Source of the DNA: CAURNT01 sp963526495
GTDB taxonomy: Bacteria; Fusobacteriota; Fusobacteriia; Fusobacteriales; Leptotrichiaceae
Reading direction: 5' to 3'
NCBI GenBank assembly: GCA_963526495.1
Contig: CAURNT010000015.1
Location: forward strand, 1 to 26,391
DNA: 26,391 bases
This document shows, in pieces, positions 16,646-25,081 of this stretch. A program made the translations under genes and the position numbers. The notes under the pieces were generated by a model, which saw only the letters and a list, made by a program, of their open reading frames with translations, ran no database searches and was not told where the DNA came from. Every line of letters starts with the position of its first letter. Positions within the stretch are counted from its first letter, which is position 1.

Positions 16646-17270
16646 TAGTAAGGTAGAATTAAGAAGAGTTGCATTTTTACTTACTTTTATTGGTGGAATG
16701 TTAGAAATATATTCATATAAGTTAAAAGATGGTATTTTTGCGACAGCAATAACAGGAAATATTGTTAGAATGGTATATTATTTAAATAGAGTTTCAGGTG
16801 ATAATATTAGAAATATTATTAAATATGGGTTGCCAATATTATTTTTTATACTAGGAGTTAGTACTACAGAAATATTAAAAATTAATTTTAAAAATTTTAA
16901 TATTAAAATTTGGAGAGAAGTAATATTATCTACTGAAATAATGGCAATGTTTATAATTCCTTTTATACCATCAGATGTATTTTCTGTTTCATTAATTGCA
17001 TTTGTATCAGGTGCACAGGTACAAGCATTTAGAAAAGTTTATGGTAAGGTTTATATGTCAACGATGTGTACAGGAAATACTAGAAGTTTAGTAGAAGCTG
17101 TTATAAATAAAAGAAGAGATGAAACAAAACTTTACGGGACTGTAATATTAGGTTTTATATCTGGTGTACTTGTAGGTGATTATATTATAATATATATAGA
17201 TAAATATATGACTTTTATTTGTGTAATATTATTGATTTTAATTATAAATATTATAAGAAAAGAAGAATAA
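16626..17270 (+). CDS. DUF1275 (YoaK-like) membrane protein
   Basis: A 214-aa protein with about six hydrophobic segments. The DUF1275 signatures are FIGGMLEIYSYKLKDGIFATAITGN near residues 18-42 and AFVSGAQVQAFRKVYGKVYMSTMCTGNTRSL near 125-155. The family is widespread, and transport has been suggested but is not established. No ATG is available near the N-terminus: the best start is TTG 16626 with AAGG at 16619-16622, inside the last 20 bp of the upstream gene, which suggests coupled translation. The true start is uncertain. A terminator follows 9 bp after the stop. Confidence 0.75.
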   Translation: MKELKVSSKVELRRVAFLLTFIGGMLEIYSYKLKDGIFATAITGNIVRMVYYLNRVSGDNIRNIIKYGLPILFFILGVSTTEILKINFKNFNIKIWREVILSTEIMAMFIIPFIPSDVFSVSLIAFVSGAQVQAFRKVYGKVYMSTMCTGNTRSLVEAVINKRRDETKLYGTVILGFISGVLVGDYIIIYIDKYMTFICVILLILIINIIRKEE

Positions 17271-17279
17271 AATTATATT

Positions 17280-17310
17280 AAGTGTAGTATTAAATTTGCT
17301 ACACTTTTTA
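17280..17310 (+). terminator. Terminator after the DUF1275 gene
   Basis: AAGTGTAG (17280-17287) pairs with CTACACTT (17299-17306). Two further inner pairs (T-G, A-T) are possible, and a T-rich tail (TTTTTACTTT) follows. Confidence 0.75.
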
Positions 17311-17320
17311 CTTTATTAAC

Positions 17321-17349
17321 TTGATTTAAAAATTGAAATGTAATAAAAT
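17321..17349 (+). promoter_or_regulatory. Promoter for the aminotransferase-nifJ block
   Basis: TTGATT (17321-17326), a 17-bp spacer and TAAAAT (17344-17349) lie between the preceding terminator and the aminotransferase start. Start site expected near 17356. Confidence 0.55.
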
Positions 17350-17381
17350 ATATGTGATTAAAAAATAATAAGGAGTAAAAG

Positions 17382-18590
17382 ATGATTAAATTATCAGATA
17401 GAGTATTAAATATGCAGTATTCACCTGTGAGAAAATTTGTGCCACTTGCAGATGAAGCAAGGAAAAATGGAGTAAAAATATATGAGTTTCATATAGGACA
17501 ACCAGATGTTAAAACTCCAGATTCTTTTTTTAATGGACTTATAAGATATCAAGAAAAAATTGTTAAATATGCAAATTCACAAGGTCTTAATAATCTTTTG
17601 GAAGCTTTTTCAGAATACTATAGTAGATATAATTTAAATATTTCAAAAGATGAAATTATAATAACAAATGGGGGAAGTGAGGCACTTCAATTTGCAATGA
17701 ATGCAATATGTAATCCAGGAGATGAAGTGTTAGTGCCTGAACCTTATTATTCAAATTATGATTCTTTTTTAAGAATAGCTGGAGCAAATCTTATTCCAAT
17801 AGTAACTAAAATAGAAGAAGGTTATAGATTACCTAAATATGAAGATATGGAGAGACTTATAACTCCTAAGACAAAAGCCATACTTTTTTCTAATCCTTGT
17901 AATCCAACTGGGGTTGTATTAAGTGAAAGAGAGATAGAAGATATTAAAAGGCTTGCAAAAGAACATAATATATTCATAATATCAGATGAAGTTTATAGAC
18001 AATTTATATATGATGATAAAACTAATTTTAAATCATTTTTAACTTTTGACGATCTATCAGATAGAATTATATTAATAGATAGTATCTCTAAACACTATAG
18101 TGCATGTGGTGCAAGAATAGGTGTTATTGCTTCTAAAAATAAGGAATTAATAACTCAAATGTTGAAATTATGTCAAGCTAGATTATCCGTTTCTACAATA
18201 GAACAATTTGCTGCTACTAGCCTTGTAAGAGGAATTGATGTACATATAGATTATGTAAATAAGGAATATAAGAAAAGACGTGATTTAATGTATGAAAAAT
18301 TATCAAAAATAGAAGGTGTAATAGCTAATAGACCAGATGCTGCTTTTTATATCTTTGCCTCTCTTCCGGTTGATGATACTGATAAATTTGCAAAATGGTT
18401 ATTAACTGATTTTAGATATGAAGGTAAAACTTTAATGTTTGCACCGGGAAATGGGTTTTATTCAAGGGAACATGTAGAGCTTGGGAAAAAAGAAGTTAGA
18501 TTTTCTTTTTGTGGAAATAATTTAAGAGATATAGAAGATGGGATGAGATTGCTAGAATTAGCAATTAAAGAATATAATGAGAAAAAATAA
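17382..18590 (+). CDS. PLP-dependent class I/II aminotransferase (aspartate aminotransferase-like)
   Basis: A 402-aa fold-type I aminotransferase. Cofactor residues are visible: N174 in NPCNPTG, D202 and Y205 in SDEVYRQ, the Schiff-base lysine K237 in SISKHYSACGARIG, and the carboxylate-binding arginine in EVRFSFC near the C-terminus. The SKHYSACGARIG lysine loop is typical of a subgroup in low-GC anaerobes and archaea annotated as aspartate or broad-specificity aminotransferases. It would swap amino groups between an amino acid and a 2-oxoacid; substrate is not determinable. AAGGAG precedes the ATG. It overlaps the next gene by 14 bp. Confidence 0.85.
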   Translation: MIKLSDRVLNMQYSPVRKFVPLADEARKNGVKIYEFHIGQPDVKTPDSFFNGLIRYQEKIVKYANSQGLNNLLEAFSEYYSRYNLNISKDEIIITNGGSEALQFAMNAICNPGDEVLVPEPYYSNYDSFLRIAGANLIPIVTKIEEGYRLPKYEDMERLITPKTKAILFSNPCNPTGVVLSEREIEDIKRLAKEHNIFIISDEVYRQFIYDDKTNFKSFLTFDDLSDRIILIDSISKHYSACGARIGVIASKNKELITQMLKLCQARLSVSTIEQFAATSLVRGIDVHIDYVNKEYKKRRDLMYEKLSKIEGVIANRPDAAFYIFASLPVDDTDKFAKWLLTDFRYEGKTLMFAPGNGFYSREHVELGKKEVRFSFCGNNLRDIEDGMRLLELAIKEYNEKK

Positions 18591-19227
18591 ATTAGGTTAT
18601 TTATTAGAAATATCATATAAAGGTAAGAAATTTGATGCATTTGATGAAATTAAAGATAAAAAAACAACTAAGAATGTACTTAAAACTTATCTTATATCAA
18701 AAGGAATAGTTATATATAAAGGGCTACAACAAGCTGGTAGGACAGATGCTAAAGTTTCTGCAAATTCAAACTATATTTATTTTATTGCCAATGAATTCGA
18801 TTTAGATATATTAGATTATAACTTAGATATAGATGGATTAAAAATTAAAAAAGCGTATGTAGTAGATAAAGGTATAATTTTACCCGATGTAGTAGAGAGA
18901 CGTATATATAATTATTATTATCCTAAAAAATTCCATAGAGTTGATGAAAAAACTATTATAAAGCGAGCAAATGAGATAAGTGGAAAAATGGATTTTTCTG
19001 AATTTACAAATCATAAGGGATTAAAATTAAAAAATCATATAAGAGATGTTAAAGTTAGTTACGTTGAGGGTAAGCTTTACTTTGATGGAAATTCCTTTAT
19101 GCCACAACAAGTTAGACGTATGGCAGGATATGTATTTAACGGTAAAAAAGAACCAATGAATCCAAAATTTTTAATTTTAGATAAAATAATTTTAAAAGAA
19201 GGTGTTATAAATGAAGAATCAAATTAA
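18577..19227 (+). CDS. Divergent TruA-like tRNA pseudouridine synthase
   Basis: The 216-aa protein resembles TruA at key points. QQAGRTDAKVSA (51-62) corresponds to the catalytic GRTDxGVHA motif, with D57 as the predicted nucleophile. ERRIYNYYYP (about 107-116) resembles the family RxYxY segment, and SFMPQQVRRMAGYVF (about 178-192) resembles the FxxxxVRxMVG segment. TruA converts U38-40 of tRNA anticodon stems to pseudouridine. It differs from typical TruA in being shorter (about 245 aa usual) and in having K-V-S where most bacteria have G-V-H. It may be a paralogue with another target or a lineage-specific TruA. The start lies inside the aminotransferase end with little Shine-Dalgarno signal. 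Confidence 0.65.
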   Translation: MRKNKLGYLLEISYKGKKFDAFDEIKDKKTTKNVLKTYLISKGIVIYKGLQQAGRTDAKVSANSNYIYFIANEFDLDILDYNLDIDGLKIKKAYVVDKGIILPDVVERRIYNYYYPKKFHRVDEKTIIKRANEISGKMDFSEFTNHKGLKLKNHIRDVKVSYVEGKLYFDGNSFMPQQVRRMAGYVFNGKKEPMNPKFLILDKIILKEGVINEESN

Positions 19228-19471
19228 TAAAGAAGCTTTGATTACGATTTTTTTGTATTTTTTATATTTTTTATGGTGGTATTATTTTGCATATATTTAT
19301 CCGCCTAAAAATGTAGAGGATTATAAGTATGTATTAGGATTACCTGATTGGTTTTTCTATTCTTGTGTTTTAGGATTTATTTTAGTAAATTTATTAGTCT
19401 ATATTGTTGTAAAATTTTTCTTTAAAAATATAGACCTTGAAACAGGGGAGGTTATAGAAGAAAATGAATAA
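19211..19471 (+). CDS. yhdT: YhdT/DUF997 small membrane protein
   Basis: An 86-aa protein with two hydrophobic helices (about 9-30 and 46-70), a tryptophan/tyrosine-rich LWWYYFAYIYPP and LGLPDWFFYSCVLGF, the signatures of the YhdT family. It is regularly encoded just before panF in bacteria and is presumed to assist the symporter, though its role is unproven. AAGG lies 8-10 nt before the ATG. The gene overlaps the TruA-like gene by 17 bp and panF by 8 bp, so all three are translated from one message. Confidence 0.8.
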   Translation: MKNQINKEALITIFLYFLYFLWWYYFAYIYPPKNVEDYKYVLGLPDWFFYSCVLGFILVNLLVYIVVKFFFKNIDLETGEVIEENE

Positions 19472-20918
19472 ATTAGAAATTATAATACCATTAATAATAT
19501 ATTTAGTTATTACTTTTTATGTAGCTTATTATGTAAATAAAGATAATAAAAAAGAAGGAAAGTTTATAGAAGATTATTATTTAGGAAGTAGAACTATGGG
19601 AGGATTTGTATTAGCTATGACTATAGTTTCTACATATATTAGTGCTTCTTCTTTTATAAGTGGTCCATCTATTGCTTATGATAAAGGTTTAGGTTGGGTA
19701 CTTCTAGCTTGTATACAAGTTCCTTTAATATTCTTAACACTTGGTATTTTAGGGAAAAAACTTGCCATTATTTCAAGAAAATTAAATGCCTTGACAATAA
19801 TAGATATTATACGTGCAAGATATAAAAATGATACTTTAGTATTGCTGTTATCTTTACTTACAATAGTATTTTTAATGACATCAATAGTTGCTCAATTTGT
19901 AGGTGGAGCAAGGTTAATAGAAAGTATAATAGGTATAGATTATAAATTAGCTCTTATGATATTTGCTTTTTGTACTATAATATATACAGCTTTTGGAGGA
20001 TTTAAAGCAGCAACTGTAAATGATGCCGTTCAAGGTTTAATAATGATGATAGCTACATTTGTATTATTTGTAGTCATACTTAATAAAGCCGGAAGTATGG
20101 GGAATATTGTAAGTAGAGCAAGAGAGATAAATCCTAATTTATTAAAACCAGATGGTGGAGGAGCTATAGCTAAACCGTTTATAATGTCATTTTGGATATT
20201 AGTTGGTATAGGAGTTCTTGGTATACCATCAACTACTGTTAGAGCTATGGGATTTAAAGATTCAAAAGCTATGCATAATGCAATGATAATAGGAACATTT
20301 GTGGTAGGATTCTTATTATTAGGTATGCATTTAGTAGGATTTATGGGAAGATATTTAGAACCAAGTATAGATGTAAGTGATAAATTAATACCTACACTTG
20401 CACTAAAAAACTTAAATCCTATACTTGCAGGTGTATTTATAGGAGGTCCTCTAGCTGCAATTATGTCTACTGTTGATTCCGTTCTTATTCTTATTTCTTC
20501 AGCACTTGTAAAAGATATATATATTAATTTTATATCTAAAGGAAATGATAGTGAGAATAAGCTTAAAAGAATATCATTAGCTATATCATTGGGTATAGGT
20601 TTACTTACATATTTATTATCTATAAATCAATCTAGTTTGATAGTTTGGATAAATTTATTTGCTTTTTCAGGTCAAGAAGTTTTATTCTTTGTTCCTATGG
20701 TAATAGGTCTATATTGGAAAAGAGGTACAGCATATGGTGCAATTGCATCAGTAATATCTGGATTTGTTGTATTGATAATATTGTCGCAATTTAGTATTTC
20801 AATTTATGGATTACATAATATTGTACCTTCATTATTAATAGCATTAATATCATATATTATAGTTTCTTTATGTACTAAACCATTAAATCATAAAGAACTT
20901 GAAATATTTTTTAAATAA
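19464..20918 (+). CDS. panF: Sodium/pantothenate symporter
   Basis: A 484-aa membrane protein of the sodium:solute symporter family with about 12-13 hydrophobic segments. YYLGSRTMGGFVLAMTIVSTYISASSFISGPS near the N-terminus, followed by AYDKGLGWVLLACIQVP, closely matches PanF. FGGFKAATVNDAVQG and GGPLAAIMSTVDSVL are further conserved symporter segments. It imports pantothenate, the precursor of CoA, using sodium. The YhdT-PanF pairing strengthens the assignment over proline or other solutes of the same family. The downstream gene nifJ encodes a CoA-using enzyme. Confidence 0.88.
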   Translation: MNKLEIIIPLIIYLVITFYVAYYVNKDNKKEGKFIEDYYLGSRTMGGFVLAMTIVSTYISASSFISGPSIAYDKGLGWVLLACIQVPLIFLTLGILGKKLAIISRKLNALTIIDIIRARYKNDTLVLLLSLLTIVFLMTSIVAQFVGGARLIESIIGIDYKLALMIFAFCTIIYTAFGGFKAATVNDAVQGLIMMIATFVLFVVILNKAGSMGNIVSRAREINPNLLKPDGGGAIAKPFIMSFWILVGIGVLGIPSTTVRAMGFKDSKAMHNAMIIGTFVVGFLLLGMHLVGFMGRYLEPSIDVSDKLIPTLALKNLNPILAGVFIGGPLAAIMSTVDSVLILISSALVKDIYINFISKGNDSENKLKRISLAISLGIGLLTYLLSINQSSLIVWINLFAFSGQEVLFFVPMVIGLYWKRGTAYGAIASVISGFVVLIILSQFSISIYGLHNIVPSLLIALISYIIVSLCTKPLNHKELEIFFK

Positions 20919-20919
20919 G

Positions 20920-20947
20920 ACTACTGCAATGGAAGAAATTGCCTAGT
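20920..20947 (+). other. Imperfect hairpin between panF and nifJ
   Basis: ACTA (20920-20923) and GCAAT (20926-20930) pair with ATTGC (20938-20942) and TAGT (20944-20947), with a small CT/C internal loop and a 7-nt apical loop. No T tract follows, so it is not a terminator. It lies just before the GAGGAGG site of nifJ and could affect message processing or stability, or be an operator; the function is unknown. Confidence 0.45.
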
Positions 20948-20960
20948 TTGAGGAGGAATT

Positions 20961-23900
20961 ATGGAAAAATTAAAAAAGAAAAGGGTTATGGATGGAAATG
21001 AAGCTGCTGCATATATTTCTTATGCTTTCACTGAAGTTGCAGCTATATACCCAATTACACCTTCAACGACTATGGCAGAATTTGTTGATGTGTGGTCATC
21101 AAGAAATATGAAAAATTTATTTGGGAGTATACCTAAAGTTATAGAAATGCAATCAGAAGCAGGTGCTGCTGGTGTAGTTCATGGAAGTTTGCAATCAGGA
21201 GCATTAACGACTACATATACAGCATCACAAGGTTTACTTTTAAAAATACCAAATATGTATAAAATATCAGGAGAATTACTTCCGGGAGTTATACATGTTG
21301 CGGCAAGAAGTATATCAACTCATGCATTATCAATATTTGGGGATCATCAAGATATATATGCAACAAGAATGACTGGGTGGGCAATGCTTGCGTCTTCTTC
21401 TGTACAAGAAGTTATGGATTTAGCAGGTGTTGCACATCTTTCAGCAATTAAATCAAGAGTACCATTTTTACATTTTTTTGATGGCTTTAGAACATCGCAT
21501 GAAATGCAAAAAATAGAACTAATGGAATATGAAGATTTAGGTAAATTAATTGATTATAACAGTGTTAATGAATTTAGAAAAAGAGCTTTAGATCCTAATA
21601 ATCCTGTAACTCGTGGTACTGCACAAAATGATGATATATTTTTTCAAGCAAGAGAATCACAAAATAAATATTATGAAAATTCTATTAAAGTAGTTAAAGA
21701 ATACATGGAAGAAATATCTAAAATTACAGGTAGGGAATACAAACCTTTTACTTATTATGGACATAAAGAGGCTAGAAATATAATAATAGCAATGGGATCG
21801 GTATGTGAGACTATAAAAGAAACAGTAGATTTCTTAAATAAAAGGGGAGAAAAGGTTGGGATGGTTAAAGTTAGCCTATATAGACCATTTTCTGTTAATG
21901 ATTTAGTAGAAGTTATACCGGAAAGTGTAAAAAAAATAGCTGTTTTAGATAGGACTAAAGAACCAGGTTCATATGGTGAACCACTTTATTTAGATGTTAA
22001 ATCTGCTCTTTTTGGAAATTCTAATATTAAAAGTATAGTAGGAGGTCGTTATGGACTTTCATCAAAAGATGTTAACCCATCACAAATAATAGCAGTATTT
22101 AAAAATTTAGTTTTAAGAGAACCTAAGGATCATTTTACAGTTGGTATAGTAGATGATGTTACATTTACTTCATTACCAATATATGAAAATCCTGATTTAT
22201 CAGATACTAATGATATGTCTTGTCTTTTTTATGGGTTAGGTTCAGATGGTACGGTTAGTGCTAATAAAAGTAGTGTTAAGATTATAGGAGATATGACTAA
22301 TAAATATGTACAAGCATATTTTGCTTATGATTCTAAAAAAGCTGGAGGTATAACTAGATCACATTTAAGATTTAGTAACTATCCAATAAGGTCAACATAT
22401 TTAGTTAAAAATCCTAATTTTGTATCGTGTTCTAATTTTACTTTTATTAGAAAATATGAAGTTTTAGAAGGACTTAAAGAAAATGGAATTTTTTTATTAA
22501 ATACTATGTATGATGAAGAAAAACTTTTAGAACTATTACCTAAAAAAGTAAAAAGACAATTAGCTATTTCTAATGCCAGATTTTATATCATCAATGCAAA
22601 CAAGCTAGCTTATGAAGAAAAAATGATGGACAAAATAAATACTATTATGCAAACTGCTTTTTTCAGAATTAGTAATATAGTTGATTTTGAAGATGCTAAG
22701 AATAGGATTAAAGAGTATGTTTATAAAAACTATGGATTAAAAGGCGATGATGTAGTAGAAAAAAATAATAGAGTAATAGATTTAACGGAAATGTACATAC
22801 AAGAAATATATGTAAATCCTGAATGGAAAATACTAGTAGATGAAGATGAATATTTAACACTTGACTATGGTAATAGTTTGGATAAAAATTCATTTATGGC
22901 AAAAATTTCTGAACCAATTACTGCTTTAAAAGGTGATAAATTACCTGTATCTATATTTGATGGATTTGAAGATGGAACATTTGAAAATGGTGAGGCAGAA
23001 TATGAAAAGAGAGCCATAGCTAAGTTTATACCGGAATGGCGACCTGAACATTGTATACAGTGTAATCAATGTTCTTATGTGTGTCCTCATGCAGCTATTA
23101 GACCATTTTTAATAGATGAAGAAGAACTTAAGGGAATACCAAGTGGTATGGATTTACTAAATCCTATAGGTAAAGGACTTGAAAGATTGAGATATAGGAT
23201 ACAAGTATCTCCTCTTGATTGTACAGGGTGTAGTGCTTGTGCTGAGGTATGTCCTGCAAAAAATAAGGCTTTAGTAATGAGACCTATAGAAGAACAACTT
23301 GAAAAAGGAGAAAAAGAAAATGCAGATTACTTGTATAATAATGTTACGTATAAAGATACATATATTAATAAGGAAACTGTAAAAGGCTCACAATTTTCTA
23401 AACCTTTATTTGAGTTTTCAGGAGCTTGTGCTGGTTGTGGTGAAACACCGTATATTAAACTTTTAACACAACTATATGGTGATAGAATGATGATAGCCAA
23501 TTCTACAGGATGTTCATCAATTTATGGTGGATATGCACCATCAACACCTTATACTAAAAATGAAAAAGGAGAAGGACCTGCTTGGGCATCATCTCTTTTT
23601 GAAGATACAGCAGAATATGGTTATGGAATGCTCCAAGCAAGTGAAAAATTAAGACATAGATTATTAGAATTATTTAATCAATTAAAAGATAGTGATAATA
23701 TTAGTTTAGAGTTGAAAGAAGACATAGTTAAAATATTAGAAAATCAACAAGATATTAATATGATTCAAGAAATAAAAAATAGTTTATTTGAAAAAATGGA
23801 AAAAGAAATAGAAAATGATGAAAGAATAAGTGAAGTATTAGAATTAAAAGCATATATTACTCCTCGTGCTGTTTGGGTTATAGGAGGAGATGGTTGGGCT

Positions 23901-24533
23901 TATGATATTGGATTTAGTGGATTAGATCATGTTTTAGGAACAGGAGATAATATTAAAATGTTAGTATTAGACACAGAAGTTTATTCTAATACAGGTGGAC
24001 AATCTTCATCAGCTTCTACGATAGGTTCGGTAGCTAAATTTACTAATAATGGTAAAAGAAAAAAGAAAAAAGATTTAGCTGCAATTATGATGAGTTATAC
24101 TGATATTTATGTTGCTAAAGTTTCTATGGGAGCTAATCAAAATCAAACTTTAAGAGCTTTAAAAGAAGCACAAGAATTTGATGGACCTGCTATAGTTATA
24201 GCTTACTCTCCATGTATAGCACATGGAATTAAAGGGGGAATGGGAGTAGCACAAGAACAAGAAAAACTAGCAACTGAAGTAGGTTATTGGCCTTTATTAA
24301 GATTTGATCCAAGACGTATAAAGAATGGGAAAAATCCTTTACAGCTAGATTCAAGAAAACCAAATTGGGATAAGTACATTAATTTTTTAATGAGTGAATC
24401 TAGATTTACTTCTCTTCAAAAAACTAATCCAGAGCATGCTAAAGAATTATTTGAATTAAATCTGGAAAATGCTAAAGAGAGATGGAATTATTATTATAGA
24501 TTATCAAAAATTGAATATTCATTAGAAGATTAA
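20961..24533 (+). CDS. nifJ: Pyruvate:ferredoxin (flavodoxin) oxidoreductase
   Basis: The 1190-aa protein is a full-length single-chain PFOR. In order: an N-terminal pyrimidine-binding domain (MDGNEAAAYISYAFTEVAAIYPITPSTTMAE), a central domain, two 4Fe-4S motifs (CIQCNQCSYVCP near 698 and CTGCSACAEVCP near 754), and GACAGCGETPY (near 823) with NSTGCSS for the third cluster. The thiamine diphosphate site GGDGWAYDIGFSGLDH (near 974) and SNTGGQ follow, then YSPCIAHGIKGGM. It oxidises pyruvate with CoA to acetyl-CoA and CO2, passing electrons to ferredoxin or flavodoxin. It is oxygen-sensitive in most hosts, which implies anaerobic metabolism. A strong GAGGAGG precedes the ATG and a large hairpin follows the stop. 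Confidence 0.97.
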   Translation: MEKLKKKRVMDGNEAAAYISYAFTEVAAIYPITPSTTMAEFVDVWSSRNMKNLFGSIPKVIEMQSEAGAAGVVHGSLQSGALTTTYTASQGLLLKIPNMYKISGELLPGVIHVAARSISTHALSIFGDHQDIYATRMTGWAMLASSSVQEVMDLAGVAHLSAIKSRVPFLHFFDGFRTSHEMQKIELMEYEDLGKLIDYNSVNEFRKRALDPNNPVTRGTAQNDDIFFQARESQNKYYENSIKVVKEYMEEISKITGREYKPFTYYGHKEARNIIIAMGSVCETIKETVDFLNKRGEKVGMVKVSLYRPFSVNDLVEVIPESVKKIAVLDRTKEPGSYGEPLYLDVKSALFGNSNIKSIVGGRYGLSSKDVNPSQIIAVFKNLVLREPKDHFTVGIVDDVTFTSLPIYENPDLSDTNDMSCLFYGLGSDGTVSANKSSVKIIGDMTNKYVQAYFAYDSKKAGGITRSHLRFSNYPIRSTYLVKNPNFVSCSNFTFIRKYEVLEGLKENGIFLLNTMYDEEKLLELLPKKVKRQLAISNARFYIINANKLAYEEKMMDKINTIMQTAFFRISNIVDFEDAKNRIKEYVYKNYGLKGDDVVEKNNRVIDLTEMYIQEIYVNPEWKILVDEDEYLTLDYGNSLDKNSFMAKISEPITALKGDKLPVSIFDGFEDGTFENGEAEYEKRAIAKFIPEWRPEHCIQCNQCSYVCPHAAIRPFLIDEEELKGIPSGMDLLNPIGKGLERLRYRIQVSPLDCTGCSACAEVCPAKNKALVMRPIEEQLEKGEKENADYLYNNVTYKDTYINKETVKGSQFSKPLFEFSGACAGCGETPYIKLLTQLYGDRMMIANSTGCSSIYGGYAPSTPYTKNEKGEGPAWASSLFEDTAEYGYGMLQASEKLRHRLLELFNQLKDSDNISLELKEDIVKILENQQDINMIQEIKNSLFEKMEKEIENDERISEVLELKAYITPRAVWVIGGDGWAYDIGFSGLDHVLGTGDNIKMLVLDTEVYSNTGGQSSSASTIGSVAKFTNNGKRKKKKDLAAIMMSYTDIYVAKVSMGANQNQTLRALKEAQEFDGPAIVIAYSPCIAHGIKGGMGVAQEQEKLATEVGYWPLLRFDPRRIKNGKNPLQLDSRKPNWDKYINFLMSESRFTSLQKTNPEHAKELFELNLENAKERWNYYYRLSKIEYSLED

Positions 24534-24548
24534 ATATTATTTTTATAA

Positions 24549-24600
24549 AAAAAGCACTTAAAATTAGGAATTTATTTTCTTAAATTATTAAGTGCTTTTT
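24549..24600 (+). terminator. Terminator after nifJ, likely bidirectional
   Basis: AAAAAGCACTTAA (24549-24561) pairs perfectly with TTAAGTGCTTTTT (24588-24600). The 26-nt interior can itself form TTAGGAA with TTCTTAA (one G-T pair). The A tract upstream would serve as a T tract on the other strand. Confidence 0.85.
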
Positions 24601-24603
24601 ATG

Positions 24604-24632
24604 TTGACTAAAAATTAAAAATAGAATAAAAT
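24604..24632 (+). promoter_or_regulatory. Promoter for the pseudopilin-comEC genes
   Basis: TTGACT (24604-24609), a 17-bp spacer and TAAAAT (24627-24632) start four bases after the nifJ terminator. An overlapping TATAAT lies at 24632-24637 but is badly spaced (22 bp). Confidence 0.6.
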
Positions 24633-24655
24633 ATAATTAAAAAGGAGGGGTTGGG

Positions 24656-25081
24656 TTGAAAAATAAAGGTTTTAGTTTAATTGAAGTTGTAATTGTAATT
24701 AGTATTAGTTTAATATCTATTTATTCATTATCTGGGGTATATAAAAATATGCTTATAAAAAAGGAAACTGAAAAAGAAATTATTAAAATTGTATCTTTAT
24801 TAAGAAGAGCACAAATGGAATCTAGTGAAAAATTAATATTTGATTTTAAAAATAAGAAGATATTATGGAGAAATGAAGAATTTAGATTAAATGGTAATTA
24901 TGAGTATATATTTAATTCTACTATAGATAAAAATTATTTAGAAATAGAATTTAATGAAAATCATAATTCAAATAAGTCTTTTAGTATTTTTATTTTAAAA
25001 GATAAAAATATAGTAAAAAGAATAAGTTTTGATAGTATAAATGCGGCTAAATATCCAATTATAAAGATATATGATGTTTAG
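24656..25081 (+). CDS. Type IV pilin-like (pseudopilin) protein
   Basis: A 141-aa protein beginning MKNKG followed by FSLIEVVIVISISLISIYSLSG. The short basic leader, prepilin peptidase site G5/F6, glutamate at +5 (E10) and hydrophobic helix are the class III signal of type IV pilins and type II secretion or competence pseudopilins. The rest is a small soluble domain without cysteines, similar in size to GspH/ComGD minor pilins, but too diverged to name. The start is TTG 24656 preceded by AAGGAGGGG (24642-24650); no ATG is available. It overlaps the ComEC-like gene by 11 bp, and another pilin gene follows, which suggests a DNA-uptake pilus. Confidence 0.75.
   Translation: MKNKGFSLIEVVIVISISLISIYSLSGVYKNMLIKKETEKEIIKIVSLLRRAQMESSEKLIFDFKNKKILWRNEEFRLNGNYEYIFNSTIDKNYLEIEFNENHNSNKSFSIFILKDKNIVKRISFDSINAAKYPIIKIYDV

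Noticed and set aside
19211..19471. YhdT as a possible toxin or holin-like small membrane protein
   Set aside because: Its tryptophan-rich signature and position directly before panF fit the YhdT family, a known neighbour of panF.
22708..22893. Minus-strand frame inside nifJ
   Set aside because: It lies inside a strongly conserved PFOR gene and no protein family is recognisable.
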